DNA from: an uncultured Solirubrobacteraceae bacterium
Lineage (GTDB): Bacteria; Actinomycetota; Thermoleophilia; Solirubrobacterales; Solirubrobacteraceae
Direction of reading: 5' to 3'
Length of the DNA: 48,441 nt
Assembly: GCA_955652345.1 (NCBI GenBank)
Contig: CATPBV010000112.1
Span: 1 to 48,441, forward strand
Shown in pieces: positions 1 through 6,711 of this stretch. Under the pieces are notes generated by a model. That model had not been told where the DNA came from, made no database searches, and saw nothing but the letters and a program-made list of their open reading frames with translations. The first letter of the stretch is position 1. The number at the start of each line of letters is the position of its first letter. Made by a program: the position numbers and the translations under genes.

Positions 1-623
1 GTCTTGACTTCGACGCCCGGCGGGACGTAGACGAACGAGCCGCCCGACCACACGGCCGAGTTCAGCGCCGCAAGCTTGTTGTCGTTGGGTGGGATGATCG
101 TCGCGAAGTACTCGCGCACGAGCTCCTCATGCTCACGCAGCGCCGAGTCCATGTCAGTGAAGATCACGCCCTGCTTCTCGAGGTCCTCGTGGATCTGGTG
201 GTAGACGACCTCGGACTCGTACTGGGCCCCGACGCCCGACAGGAACTTCCGCTCTGCCTCCGGGATCCCCAGCCGGTCGAACGTCTTCTTGACGTCGTCG
301 GGAACGTCGTCCCAGGAGCGCTCCGCACGTTCGGAGGCCCGCACGAAGTAGCGGATTTCGTCGTAGTCGACCTCGGCCAGCATCGGCGAGCCCCACGTCG
401 GCTGCGGGCGCGCGAGGAAGTGGTCGAATGCCTTCAGGCGGAAGTCGCGCATCCACTGCGGCTCTGACTTGAACTCCGAGATCTTCTCGACCATCTCGCG
501 AGTCAGGCCCTTGGGAGCCTTGTAGAGATAGTTCTCGGCGTCGTGAAAGCCGTAGCGCTCCTCGTAGTCGGCGTTGATCCCGCGAAGCTGCTCGTTCTCG
601 GTCAGGGCGTCGGGAACAGCCAT
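1..623 (-). CDS. sufB: SufB, Fe-S cluster scaffold subunit (N-terminal part, runs off left edge)
   Basis: Reverse-strand reading from ATG at 623 gives about 207 residues that match the SufB N-terminal region: a start MAVPDALTENEQL, then the family-typical YKAPKGLTREMVEKIS, a W-M-R-D-F-R-L-K-A segment, and near the window edge NDNKLAALNSAVWSGGSFVYV. SufB is the scaffold of the SufBC2D complex, which assembles [4Fe-4S] clusters in the cytosol from sulfur delivered by SufS/SufU, driven by the SufC ATPase. The catalytic core and C-terminus lie beyond the window, as sufD might. The start overlaps the stop of the upstream Rieske gene as TAATG, so the two are probably translationally coupled. The rest of the suf genes (sufC-S-U) lie 3 kb upstream, on the same strand but behind other genes, which is not the usual compact actinobacterial order. 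Confidence 0.93.
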   Translation of the reverse strand, partial: MAVPDALTENEQLRGINADYEERYGFHDAENYLYKAPKGLTREMVEKISEFKSEPQWMRDFRLKAFDHFLARPQPTWGSPMLAEVDYDEIRYFVRASERAERSWDDVPDDVKKTFDRLGIPEAERKFLSGVGAQYESEVVYHQIHEDLEKQGVIFTDMDSALREHEELVREYFATIIPPNDNKLAALNSAVWSGGSFVYVPPGVEVK

Positions 624-940
624 TACTCCACCTCCAGCTTGATCGTCTCTTCTTCGATGATCACCGGAAAGGTGTCCACCGGAACATAGGCGGGCAAGCT
701 CTTGGGCTTGCCGGTCTTCAGATCGAACACCGAGCCGTGGCGCGGACACTCGACCGTGCACTCCTCCTGGTCGAACTCACCCTCGACCAGCGGGCCGTTG
801 TCGTGTGAGCAGCGATCCTCAATCGCGTAAACCGTCCCAGCACAGTTGAACACGCCGATCTCGAGGTCCTCCCATTCGACCAGGCGGACATCGCCGGGCT
901 CGAGCTCTTCGACGGGACATACTTCGATGATCTGTGGCAC
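623..940 (-). CDS. Rieske-type [2Fe-2S] ferredoxin, SUF-associated
   Basis: A 105-residue protein with both halves of a Rieske cluster site: C-S-H near residue 43 and C-P-R-H-G near residue 65. It resembles the small ferredoxin subunits of non-heme iron oxygenases, which are soluble electron carriers. The start is GTG at 938-940, with an AGGA about 11 nt upstream as a modest ribosome site. Its stop overlaps the sufB start (TAATG). In many actinobacteria a Rieske-like ferredoxin lies inside the suf operon and is thought to serve electron transfer during cluster assembly or repair; that role is inferred here from position only. The upstream 170 bp (941-1111) hold the downstream hairpin of the HNH gene and a short TCTAGAGTCTAG motif near 975-988, which could be part of a promoter or operator. 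Confidence 0.9.
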   Translation of the reverse strand: MPQIIEVCPVEELEPGDVRLVEWEDLEIGVFNCAGTVYAIEDRCSHDNGPLVEGEFDQEECTVECPRHGSVFDLKTGKPKSLPAYVPVDTFPVIIEEETIKLEVE

Positions 941-1048
941 TTGCTGCTAAGTCCTAGCGCGGGGATCGGATTTATCTAGAGTCTAGCGCCCTTCGGCCGC
1001 AGGATCAGGCGGCCGCGAGCGTCCGAGCCGCGGTGCGCACACACAACT

Positions 1049-1086
1049 CGGGTGTTGCGCGTCTGCACCGAGACGAGCAACACCCG
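1049..1086 (-). terminator. Strong hairpin after the HNH gene; repeat copy 1
   Basis: CGGGTGTTGC (1049-1058) pairs perfectly with GCAACACCCG (1077-1086), and inner GTCT/AGAC extends the stem. It begins 26 nt past the HNH stop codon, so it probably ends that transcript, although no T-run follows. Its core, TGTTGCGCGTCTGCACCGAG, is about 80% identical over 28 bp to sequence at 2509-2536 and related to the palindrome at 3653-3670. Confidence 0.55.
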
Positions 1087-1111
1087 GGCTCTCGGTGGCC
1101 GATGCGGCGTT

Positions 1112-2410
1112 TCAGCCTCCCTCCGTCGCGTGCCGAGCGAGCAGCGCTTCTACGGCGATTCCATAGTCGAGGGAATCGCCCATCGAGAGTGGCTTCACGG
1201 TGTCCGCATCCACGTGCAACCCCTCTCTTCGGTGGCGCTGCTCGAGAGTCGGACCGGTAGCTCCGGTGCACCGCGGCTCCTGCTCGATCACGTGGCCGTC
1301 TGGTCTTCGGAACCGCACTCTGTTCATGCCGCTGGGTTGAACTTGAAAGCCGCCTTCGTGCACGAGACGGTGGTGATACGAGCACAGCTGCACGAGGTTG
1401 TCTAAAGCGGTTGGGCCGCCTCGAGCCCAGTGCTCGACGTGGTGCGCGTGCAGGAAGCGCCGATGGGTACAGCCCGGAAAGCGGCACCCGTCATCCCGCG
1501 CGCGGAGCGCCCGCCGTAGCGCGGGTGGGATGGTCCGGCGTCGTCGTCCTACTGACAGTGGCCGACCATCTCGCTCGATGATCCGCACGACGGCCGCATC
1601 GCATCCGAGCCGCCTCGCGGTCTCGGGCGAGATCGAAGGACCGTCTTGCACCTCGGAGCGCTGGTGAAGCTGCTCGCCGGCGAGCGTCTCGACGTCGACG
1701 TGGACGACCAGCTCACAGCGGTCGCCTCCCGTTCTTTCAGTGTCAGGAGCCGCTTGCGCGGACCGAACGACACTCATGAGCGCATCGGCGCGACTGGCCC
1801 CCACCGTGTCTTGCCCCATCTCGCCGGTCTCGACCTCCTCGATCGCGGCGATCAGCAGGGCGCCCTCCTCCGCCGGGATCCGGCCCTGGAGCAGCAGCGA
1901 TCCATCGTCATCCCAGCTCCAGCGCAGGTACCGCCGTTCGTGCGCACGCTGAGCGTGCCCGACCGTCGCCGCAAGTGCTCCGCTGTACCCGCGAACGAGC
2001 TTCTCGAGCTGCGCCCCGGTCGCGTGTCGGGCGAGCTCGACCAGCTGCTCCTCGATCTCAGCGGTGGCAACGCGAGTGATCGCCCGCACCTTGCAGTACG
2101 TAAGCTCGCCCGCACCAAACGCCGCGCGTACCAGCGGTAGCTCCTTCAGGCGCCGCGCGACCCTCACTCGCTCCCGCGCCGCACCGGGTGCCAGCGAGCA
2201 GCGCCACGACAGCCACTGAGCACACGAGCGCGCGCCCCAGACCCCCCATCCCTCCCGCTCGTCGAACTCGGCGAGCAGCATCAGCCATGTACAGGTAGCC
2301 GCCTCGATGCGGGCACCCAGCTCGCAGATCTCGCGCTCCAGATCCTCGAGAGGCTGGACCCGCGCCTCCGCGTCGGCGGCCGGTTCTCGAACTAACACAA
2401 TCGAACACAT
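1112..2410 (-). CDS. DUF222/HNH endonuclease-domain protein (13E12 family), LexA box at start
   Basis: A 432-residue protein read from ATG 2410. Upstream in-frame sequence to 2605 is basic and low in family similarity, so the internal ATG is preferred. The N-terminal two thirds is a DUF222 domain with the typical E-x-E-I-C-E-L, A-A-T-x-x-x-L-x-L-L-A-E-F-D and A-R-S-C-A-Q-W-L-S-W blocks. Residues about 309-355 form an HNH nuclease motif: CRFPGC, HAHHVEHWARGG, NLVQLC, HHRLVHEGGF. The cysteines and histidines fit a zinc-supported HNH fold. Proteins of this family are multicopy in actinobacteria, and several in Mycobacterium are in the LexA regulon; their exact role is unsettled. A perfect LexA box spans the start codon, so damage induction is likely. 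The gene lies between the two suf blocks and is bounded by repeated palindromes. Confidence 0.88.
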   Translation of the reverse strand: MCSIVLVREPAADAEARVQPLEDLEREICELGARIEAATCTWLMLLAEFDEREGWGVWGARSCAQWLSWRCSLAPGAARERVRVARRLKELPLVRAAFGAGELTYCKVRAITRVATAEIEEQLVELARHATGAQLEKLVRGYSGALAATVGHAQRAHERRYLRWSWDDDGSLLLQGRIPAEEGALLIAAIEEVETGEMGQDTVGASRADALMSVVRSAQAAPDTERTGGDRCELVVHVDVETLAGEQLHQRSEVQDGPSISPETARRLGCDAAVVRIIERDGRPLSVGRRRRTIPPALRRALRARDDGCRFPGCTHRRFLHAHHVEHWARGGPTALDNLVQLCSYHHRLVHEGGFQVQPSGMNRVRFRRPDGHVIEQEPRCTGATGPTLEQRHRREGLHVDADTVKPLSMGDSLDYGIAVEALLARHATEGG

Positions 2411-2415
2411 GTTCG
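2402..2415 (-). promoter_or_regulatory. LexA (SOS) box over HNH gene start
   Basis: CGAACACATGTTCG fits the actinobacterial/Gram-positive LexA consensus CGAAC-RNRY-GTTYG at every position. The gene's ATG (2408-2410, minus strand) lies inside the box, which suggests a leaderless or very short-leader transcript. A TACCTT hexamer lies just upstream on the minus strand as a possible -10. Confidence 0.85.
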
Positions 2416-2516
2416 TAAGGTACACGGCGCGCCGGACGGAGAACGGCTCGGCAGCCGAAGATGTCCGTCGCACGCGCAGCGCCAAGGAACGAGCGATGCG
2501 CAACCGGAGTGTTGCG

Positions 2517-2532
2517 CGTTTCCGCGGAGACG
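2517..2532. repeat. Palindromic repeat copy 2 (CGTTTCCGCGGAGACG)
   Basis: A 16-nt near-perfect palindrome located between the HNH gene and the VOC gene. The surrounding 28 bp (2509-2536, GTGTTGCGCG start) is a diverged direct copy of the sequence at 1053-1080, and the core is shared with 3653-3670. It lies upstream of both divergent genes, so it is not an ordinary terminator. Confidence 0.6.
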
Positions 2533-2566
2533 TGCAGCCGGCCGGACTCACGTTTGGGTATCCAAT

Positions 2567-3004
2567 ATGGGGATGCGGCATGCTCCCCGGATTGTGTTTC
2601 TGCAACTGACCGCGATCGTCGTCGACGACTACGACGCTGCGATCGCGTTCTTTATTGATGCGCTCGGCTTCGAGCTGGTGGAGGATTCCCCATCGCTAAC
2701 GAACGCTGGGAACCCGAAGCGCTGGGTAGTCGTTCGTCCGCCTGGTGCGCAGACCGGCATCCTGTTGGCCCGGGCCGATGGCGCGGATCAGTTGGCCGTT
2801 GTGGGCACGCAGGTAGCGGGCCGGGTGGGCTTCTTCCTCCGGGTCGATGATTTCGATGGCGCCCTCCAGCGGATGACCGGCGCCGGTGTCGAGTTCGTCA
2901 GCGCCCCACGCAACGAACCATACGGTCGCGTCGCTGTGTTCCTCGACATCGCGGGAAACCGCTGGGATCTACTCGGACCGCCTGAGCTGACGGCATTGGG
3001 TTGA
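2567..3004 (+). CDS. VOC-superfamily (glyoxalase/bleomycin-resistance-like) protein
   Basis: A 145-residue single-module VOC protein. The N-terminal beta-alpha-beta unit reads LTAIVVDDYDAAIAFF-x-DALGFEL, and the C-terminal unit ends in DIAGNRWDLLGP, the usual D-x-x-G-N-x-W/F-x-L signature with an aromatic/Asp version of the metal ligand position. Members of this family bind a divalent metal or ligand and act as glyoxalases, dioxygenases or antibiotic-binding proteins; the substrate cannot be told here. The ATG at 2573 is an equally good start. The downstream methyltransferase remnant begins immediately after its TGA with no gap, so the two were probably one transcription unit. The unit lies on the opposite strand to the suf genes that surround it. 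Confidence 0.85.
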   Translation: MGMRHAPRIVFLQLTAIVVDDYDAAIAFFIDALGFELVEDSPSLTNAGNPKRWVVVRPPGAQTGILLARADGADQLAVVGTQVAGRVGFFLRVDDFDGALQRMTGAGVEFVSAPRNEPYGRVAVFLDIAGNRWDLLGPPELTALG

Positions 3005-3599
3005 ATGGCAACCGAGTACCTGTCGCTCGAACCGCTACAGACGCGCATCCAGACGCATCGTCAGTATTCGGAGCGGCCAGATGACGTCGAGCAAGCGGTT
3101 CTCGACGCGATTGCGGTCGGGCCCGAGGAGTCGCGTCTCGACATTGGTTGCGGAACCGGCTCGTTCCTGCGGCGGCTGCACGAAGAGGGACACGGGGCCG
3201 GCTGGTCGGACTCGACACCTCTCCCGCCGCAATCGAGGCGCTGGTTGGCCTGGAAGCGATCGAGGGGACTCGGGGCGACGCGACGGCGCAACCCTTCGCT
3301 GACGGCGAGTTCGACGTCGTGACCGCGCGGCACATGCTCTATCACGTCCCCGATCTGGACGCTGCCCTGCGCGAGGCACGTCGAGTGCTGCGAAACGGCG
3401 GGCGATTCGCGGCCGTCGTCAACACGCCCAGCAACACGCCGCACGCGCGCGAGCTCGTCTACCGGGCGGTCCACAGCCACGGCCTCGAACCGCCCGAACT
3501 GTCAAATGAGCGCGTCGTGGGCCGGAGCGATGGTTTGCAACGCACCAGGCCCCGTGGCGCGACCCAAAGGGCTACGCCGTTGTCACCGCTCTTCGGTAG
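3005..3599 (+). pseudogene. Broken class I SAM-dependent methyltransferase
   Basis: Reading frame 1 from ATG 3005 encodes the methyltransferase N-terminus with motif I LDIGCGTGSFLRRLHE, then loses similarity near 3197. The fold resumes in another frame: RLVGLDTSPAAIEALVG (motif II), GDATAQPFADGEFDVVTARH and LREARRVLRNGGRF (motifs IV-VI), so one or two bases have been gained or lost near 3195-3205. After about 3520 this frame also degrades, and a third frame ends PWRDPKGYAVVTALR-stop at 3599, which in my recollection is how such methyltransferases finish. A complete member would be about 80 codons longer, so an internal deletion near 3520 is likely as well. The gene is judged inactive. It directly follows the VOC gene and is not related to the suf genes. 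Confidence 0.75.
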
Positions 3600-3652
3600 G
3601 CCCGCGCCTGGCTGAGAACGGCTTCCAAGACTGATCGACGCGACAACTGTGG

Positions 3653-3670
3653 GCGTCTCCGCGGAGACGC
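3653..3670. repeat. Perfect 18-bp palindrome GCGTCTCCGCGGAGACGC; repeat copy 3
   Basis: Sits between the convergent methyltransferase remnant and sufU, 23 bp past the sufU stop on the minus strand, so it may act as a bidirectional terminator although it lacks a T-run. Its core is the same as the palindromes at 2517-2532 and, more weakly, inside 1049-1086. Confidence 0.6.
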
Positions 3671-3692
3671 GCGGCGCCGTTGCGGGCGACTG

Positions 3693-4109
3693 TCAGGCGG
3701 CCTCGGGAGTCTCGGGCTCCCACGCCACCGCTTGCCCGAGCGAGGCGCCCTTCAGCACCTTCAGCGACAGCAGCGCGCACTTCATCCGCGTGGCGGAGAT
3801 GTCGATCCCGAGCAGGTCGAGGACGAACGAGCGGTCGAGGCGCAACAGCTCGTCGACGCTCATCCCCTTGACCTCGTCCGAGGCCATCGAGGCGGCGGCC
3901 TGCGAGATCGCGCACCCGTGCCCGGAGAAACGAATCTCGGAGATCCGCCTCTCCTCATCGAGCAGGAGCCGCACGGTCAGCTCGTCTCCGCACAGCGGGT
4001 TGAGGTCGTGGAACTCCAGGTCGGGTTCCTCGATGTCGGACTCCGGAGGGGCCCAGTTGTGAGGGCGCTTGTAGTGGTCGAGGATGTTCTCGCGGTACAG
4101 CTCGTCCAT
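3693..4109 (-). CDS. sufU: SufU, IscU-like sulfur-transfer/Fe-S assembly protein
   Basis: A 138-residue protein starting MDELYRENILDHYKRPHN. The three conserved cysteines are present: NPLCGDEL (about residue 40), GHGCAIS (about 66) and RMKCALL (about 110). The intervening region carries the 18-21-residue insertion that distinguishes SufU from IscU. SufU is a zinc protein that takes the persulfide from SufS and passes it to SufBCD. It is the last gene of the rrf2-sufC-sufS-sufU block, 12 bp after the sufS stop, and is followed by the palindrome at 3653-3670. Nothing in the sequence suggests damage. Confidence 0.95.
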   Translation of the reverse strand: MDELYRENILDHYKRPHNWAPPESDIEEPDLEFHDLNPLCGDELTVRLLLDEERRISEIRFSGHGCAISQAAASMASDEVKGMSVDELLRLDRSFVLDLLGIDISATRMKCALLSLKVLKGASLGQAVAWEPETPEAA

Positions 4110-4121
4110 CGAGAACCCCCG

Positions 4122-5357
4122 TCAGCTCAACCGAAGCGTCCGCCGAACGCTGCCCAGCCCGTCCACGAGGCGCTGAAGATCGGCCTCGGTGTTGTGCACG
4201 GCGAACGAGGCTCGGGTCGTCGCGGCGACGCCGAGCTTGCGCATCAGCGGCTGGGCGCAATGGTGCCCGGCGCGCACGCACACTCCCTCGCGGCCGAGGA
4301 TCTCGCCGATGTCGTGAGGATGCGCGCCGTCGAGCGAGAACGACACAAGCGCCCCGCGATCGGCGGCCGAGGCCGGTCCGTGCACAACAAGTCCCGGAAC
4401 ATCCGCGAGCAACTCGAGGGCGCGCGTCGCCAGCGTTTCCTCGTGCGAGCGGATCGCGTCCATCCCGATCGCTCCGATCCAGTCGACAGCCGCGCCCAGC
4501 CCGATCGCCTCGGCGATCTGCGACGTCCCGGCTTCAAACTTCCAGGGCAGATCGATCCAGGTCGACTCGTTGGCGGCGACGGTGCGGATCATGTGCCCGC
4601 CGCCGATGAACGGAGGCATCTCCTCGAGCAGCTCTCGGCGCCCGTGCAGCACCCCGATTCCAGTCGGCCCGTAGGCCTTGTGGCCGGTCCAGACGTAGAA
4701 GTCGGCGTCGAGGTCGCGCAGGTCGAGCGGCAGCTGCGGAACGGCTTGCGTCCCGTCGACCAGCACCAGCGCGCCGGCTTCGTGCGCGCGCCGGGCGACC
4801 TCGGCGACCGGGTTGATCGTCCCCAGCACGTTCGAAACATGTACGAACGCGACCAGCCGAGGACCGCGCTCGAGCAGCGTGTCGAGCGAATCGAGATCCA
4901 GCTTGCCGTCCTCGAGCACCGGCACGTATGCAAGCTCAGCCTCGCGGTCCTGGCACAGCAGCTGCCACGGCACGATGTTCGAGTGGTGCTCCATCTCGGT
5001 CAGCACCACCAGGTCGCCGCGGTGGACGTTCTGGCGTCCCCAGCTGTAAGCGACCAGGTTGATCGCGGCAGTCGCGTTGGCCGCGAAGATCGTCTCCTCC
5101 GGCGTCGAGCCGAGCCACTCGGCGATCCGCCGGCGGGCGCCCTCGTACAGGTCGGTCGCCTCGATCGCCAGGGGGTACACGCCGCGATGGATCGAGGCCC
5201 GCGAGTGGGTGTAGTAGCGGGTCATCGCGTCGATCACCGGCTGCGGGGTCTGGGACGTCGCCGCCGAGTCGAGGTAGGTGATGGGATAGCCACCTATCTC
5301 TCGCGCAAGGACAGGGAACTCCGCGGCCACGGCGCGCAACGAAGCGACAGCAGTCAT
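4122..5357 (-). CDS. sufS: SufS, group II cysteine desulfurase
   Basis: A 411-residue PLP-dependent enzyme that removes sulfur from cysteine, leaving alanine and an enzyme-bound persulfide. Visible features are the N-terminal YLDSAATSQTP, the histidine stretch EMEHHSNIVPW, the PLP lysine in TGHKAYGPTGIG, and the active-site cysteine in RAGHHCAQPLM. The full expected length is present. The ATG overlaps the end of sufC by four bases (ATGA), and sufU follows 12 bp after its stop, so the three are translated from one message. Activity is normally stimulated by SufU, the partner encoded next to it. Confidence 0.96.
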   Translation of the reverse strand: MTAVASLRAVAAEFPVLAREIGGYPITYLDSAATSQTPQPVIDAMTRYYTHSRASIHRGVYPLAIEATDLYEGARRRIAEWLGSTPEETIFAANATAAINLVAYSWGRQNVHRGDLVVLTEMEHHSNIVPWQLLCQDREAELAYVPVLEDGKLDLDSLDTLLERGPRLVAFVHVSNVLGTINPVAEVARRAHEAGALVLVDGTQAVPQLPLDLRDLDADFYVWTGHKAYGPTGIGVLHGRRELLEEMPPFIGGGHMIRTVAANESTWIDLPWKFEAGTSQIAEAIGLGAAVDWIGAIGMDAIRSHEETLATRALELLADVPGLVVHGPASAADRGALVSFSLDGAHPHDIGEILGREGVCVRAGHHCAQPLMRKLGVAATTRASFAVHNTEADLQRLVDGLGSVRRTLRLS

Positions 5358-6118
5358 GCGGCGACCTCGTCGGTGATCCAGGCGTAGCCCTTGGCTTCGA
5401 GCTCGGTGACCAGGTCCGGGCCACCCTCCTTGACGATCCGTCCTTGGTACATCACGTGCACGTGAGTCGGCTGCACCAGATGAAGGATGCGCTGGTAATG
5501 GGTGATGATCAGGATCCCCATCTCCGGTCCGGCAACGGCGTTGACGCCATTCGCAACGACCCGCAGAGCATCGATGTCAAGGCCCGAGTCGGTCTCGTCG
5601 AGGACCGCCAACTCGGGGCGCTGGAGCGCGAGCTGGAGGATCTCCATGCGCTTCTTCTCGCCGCCGGAGAACCCCTCGTTCAGGTATCTGCTCGAGAAGT
5701 CGCGAGGCACGTTCGTGAGCTTCATTGCGGCCTCGACGGTCTGGCGGAACTCCTTCAGCGGGATCGGCTCCTCCCCGTGGGCGTCGCGGTGGGCGTTCAA
5801 CACGGTCCGCAGGTACTTGGTGACCGTCACGCCCGGAACCGCAACGGGATACTGGAACGCCATGAACAAGCCCATCCGCGCCCGCTCGTCGGGGGCGGCC
5901 TCGGTGATGTCGTCGCCGTTGTAGAGGACCTGTCCGCTGGTCACCTCGAGCCCGGGATGGCCCATGATCGCGTTGGCGAGCGTCGACTTGCCCGAGCCGT
6001 TGGGGCCCATCAGCGCATGGATCTCGCCCTTGTCGACGGCGAGATCGAGCCCACGCAGGATCTCCCGCTCTCCGGCGCGTACGTGGAGGTCTCGGATCTC
6101 CAGCTGGGGCATGGTCAC
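5354..6118 (-). CDS. sufC: SufC, ATPase of the SufBCD complex
   Basis: A 254-residue ABC-type ATPase. It shows Walker A GPNGSGKST, the SufC-type signature FSGGEKKRMEI, Walker B LAVLDETDSGLDID and a switch histidine in IITHYQRIL. No membrane segment is present; SufC acts in the cytosol with SufB and SufD to drive cluster assembly. It overlaps the upstream Rrf2 gene by four bases and sufS downstream by four bases (both ATGA type), which indicates tight translational coupling. Its partner sufB is in a separate block 4.7 kb downstream. Confidence 0.96.
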   Translation of the reverse strand: MTMPQLEIRDLHVRAGEREILRGLDLAVDKGEIHALMGPNGSGKSTLANAIMGHPGLEVTSGQVLYNGDDITEAAPDERARMGLFMAFQYPVAVPGVTVTKYLRTVLNAHRDAHGEEPIPLKEFRQTVEAAMKLTNVPRDFSSRYLNEGFSGGEKKRMEILQLALQRPELAVLDETDSGLDIDALRVVANGVNAVAGPEMGILIITHYQRILHLVQPTHVHVMYQGRIVKEGGPDLVTELEAKGYAWITDEVAA

Positions 6119-6576
6119 GCGGCGACGGTGGGGACTCGCTCGGCGCGCCGGGAGAACTCGACGAGCTCAGCCAGCGTGGTCATCTGAAGCGAGCGGATGA
6201 TCCCGCCCTGGACGCGCGTCCAGAGCAGCTTCGTGGCGCATCCCTGGCCCGCATCGGGCTCGTGCGAGCAGAGCACGCGCTCGGTGTGCTCGTGGATGAA
6301 GCATTCCATCGGCGCGATCGATCCCTCCAGGGCCTGCACCACCTCGTGCATCCCGATCTCGGTCGCCGGACGCGCCAGCCAGTAGCCGCCGTGGGCGCCC
6401 CGAGCGCTCATCACCAGGCCGGCCTTGCGAAGCCTGGCGACGACCTGCTCGAGATACGCAAGCGGCAGGCCCTCCGCGTCAGCGATCGCCTTGAGGCTGG
6501 TCGGGTGCTCGGCAGATTGACGGCCAAGCTCGACCATCAGGCGCACGCCGTACTCGGCTTTCGAGGAGAAGATCAT
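6115..6576 (-). CDS. Rrf2-family Fe-S-sensing regulator of the suf operon
   Basis: A 153-residue protein from ATG 6576 (MIFSSKAEYGVRLMVELGR). The open frame continues upstream to 6741, but that part is unlike the family. The N-terminal winged helix includes SLKAIADAEGLPLAYLEQVVARLRKAGLV followed by the wing SARGAHGGYWLARP. Three cysteines near the middle (ECF, LCS, GCATK; spacing about 10 and 9 residues) are placed as in the Fe-S-binding members IscR and SufR-like actinobacterial regulators. It is the first gene of the block, so it probably controls its own operon according to Fe-S cluster status. It reads divergently from RNase D. Confidence 0.9.
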   Translation of the reverse strand: MIFSSKAEYGVRLMVELGRQSAEHPTSLKAIADAEGLPLAYLEQVVARLRKAGLVMSARGAHGGYWLARPATEIGMHEVVQALEGSIAPMECFIHEHTERVLCSHEPDAGQGCATKLLWTRVQGGIIRSLQMTTLAELVEFSRRAERVPTVAA

Positions 6577-6711
6577 CGAGATCCATATCCTACCATGACG
6601 GTCGGGTTTTTTATGGGCCGCTGACGCGGCCCTGTGATTCTGTATCGAGAGTCCCGACGGGTTGCTCGGGCAGGTGGCGATTTGCTGCGTGAGCCTCTGT
6701 ACTGTGGCCCC
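6577..6711. promoter_or_regulatory. Divergent control region of rrf2-suf and rnd
   Basis: A 135-bp region between two divergent genes. On the minus strand TAGGAT (6585-6590) is a candidate -10 close to the rrf2 ATG, implying a short leader. A hairpin with stem GGGCCGC/GCGGCCC and TGAC loop lies at 6615-6632 next to an A/T run (6606-6613). No classical IscR or SufR palindrome is recognised. Confidence 0.35.

Noticed and set aside
4827..4846. CGAAACATGTACGA as a further LexA box
   Set aside because: Differs from the consensus at several fixed positions and lies inside the sufS coding region.
3732..5387. 551-codon open frame on the plus strand opposite sufS/sufU
   Set aside because: It is the antisense of two clear suf genes; it is His/Arg/Val-rich with no domain, as expected of GC-rich mirror frames.
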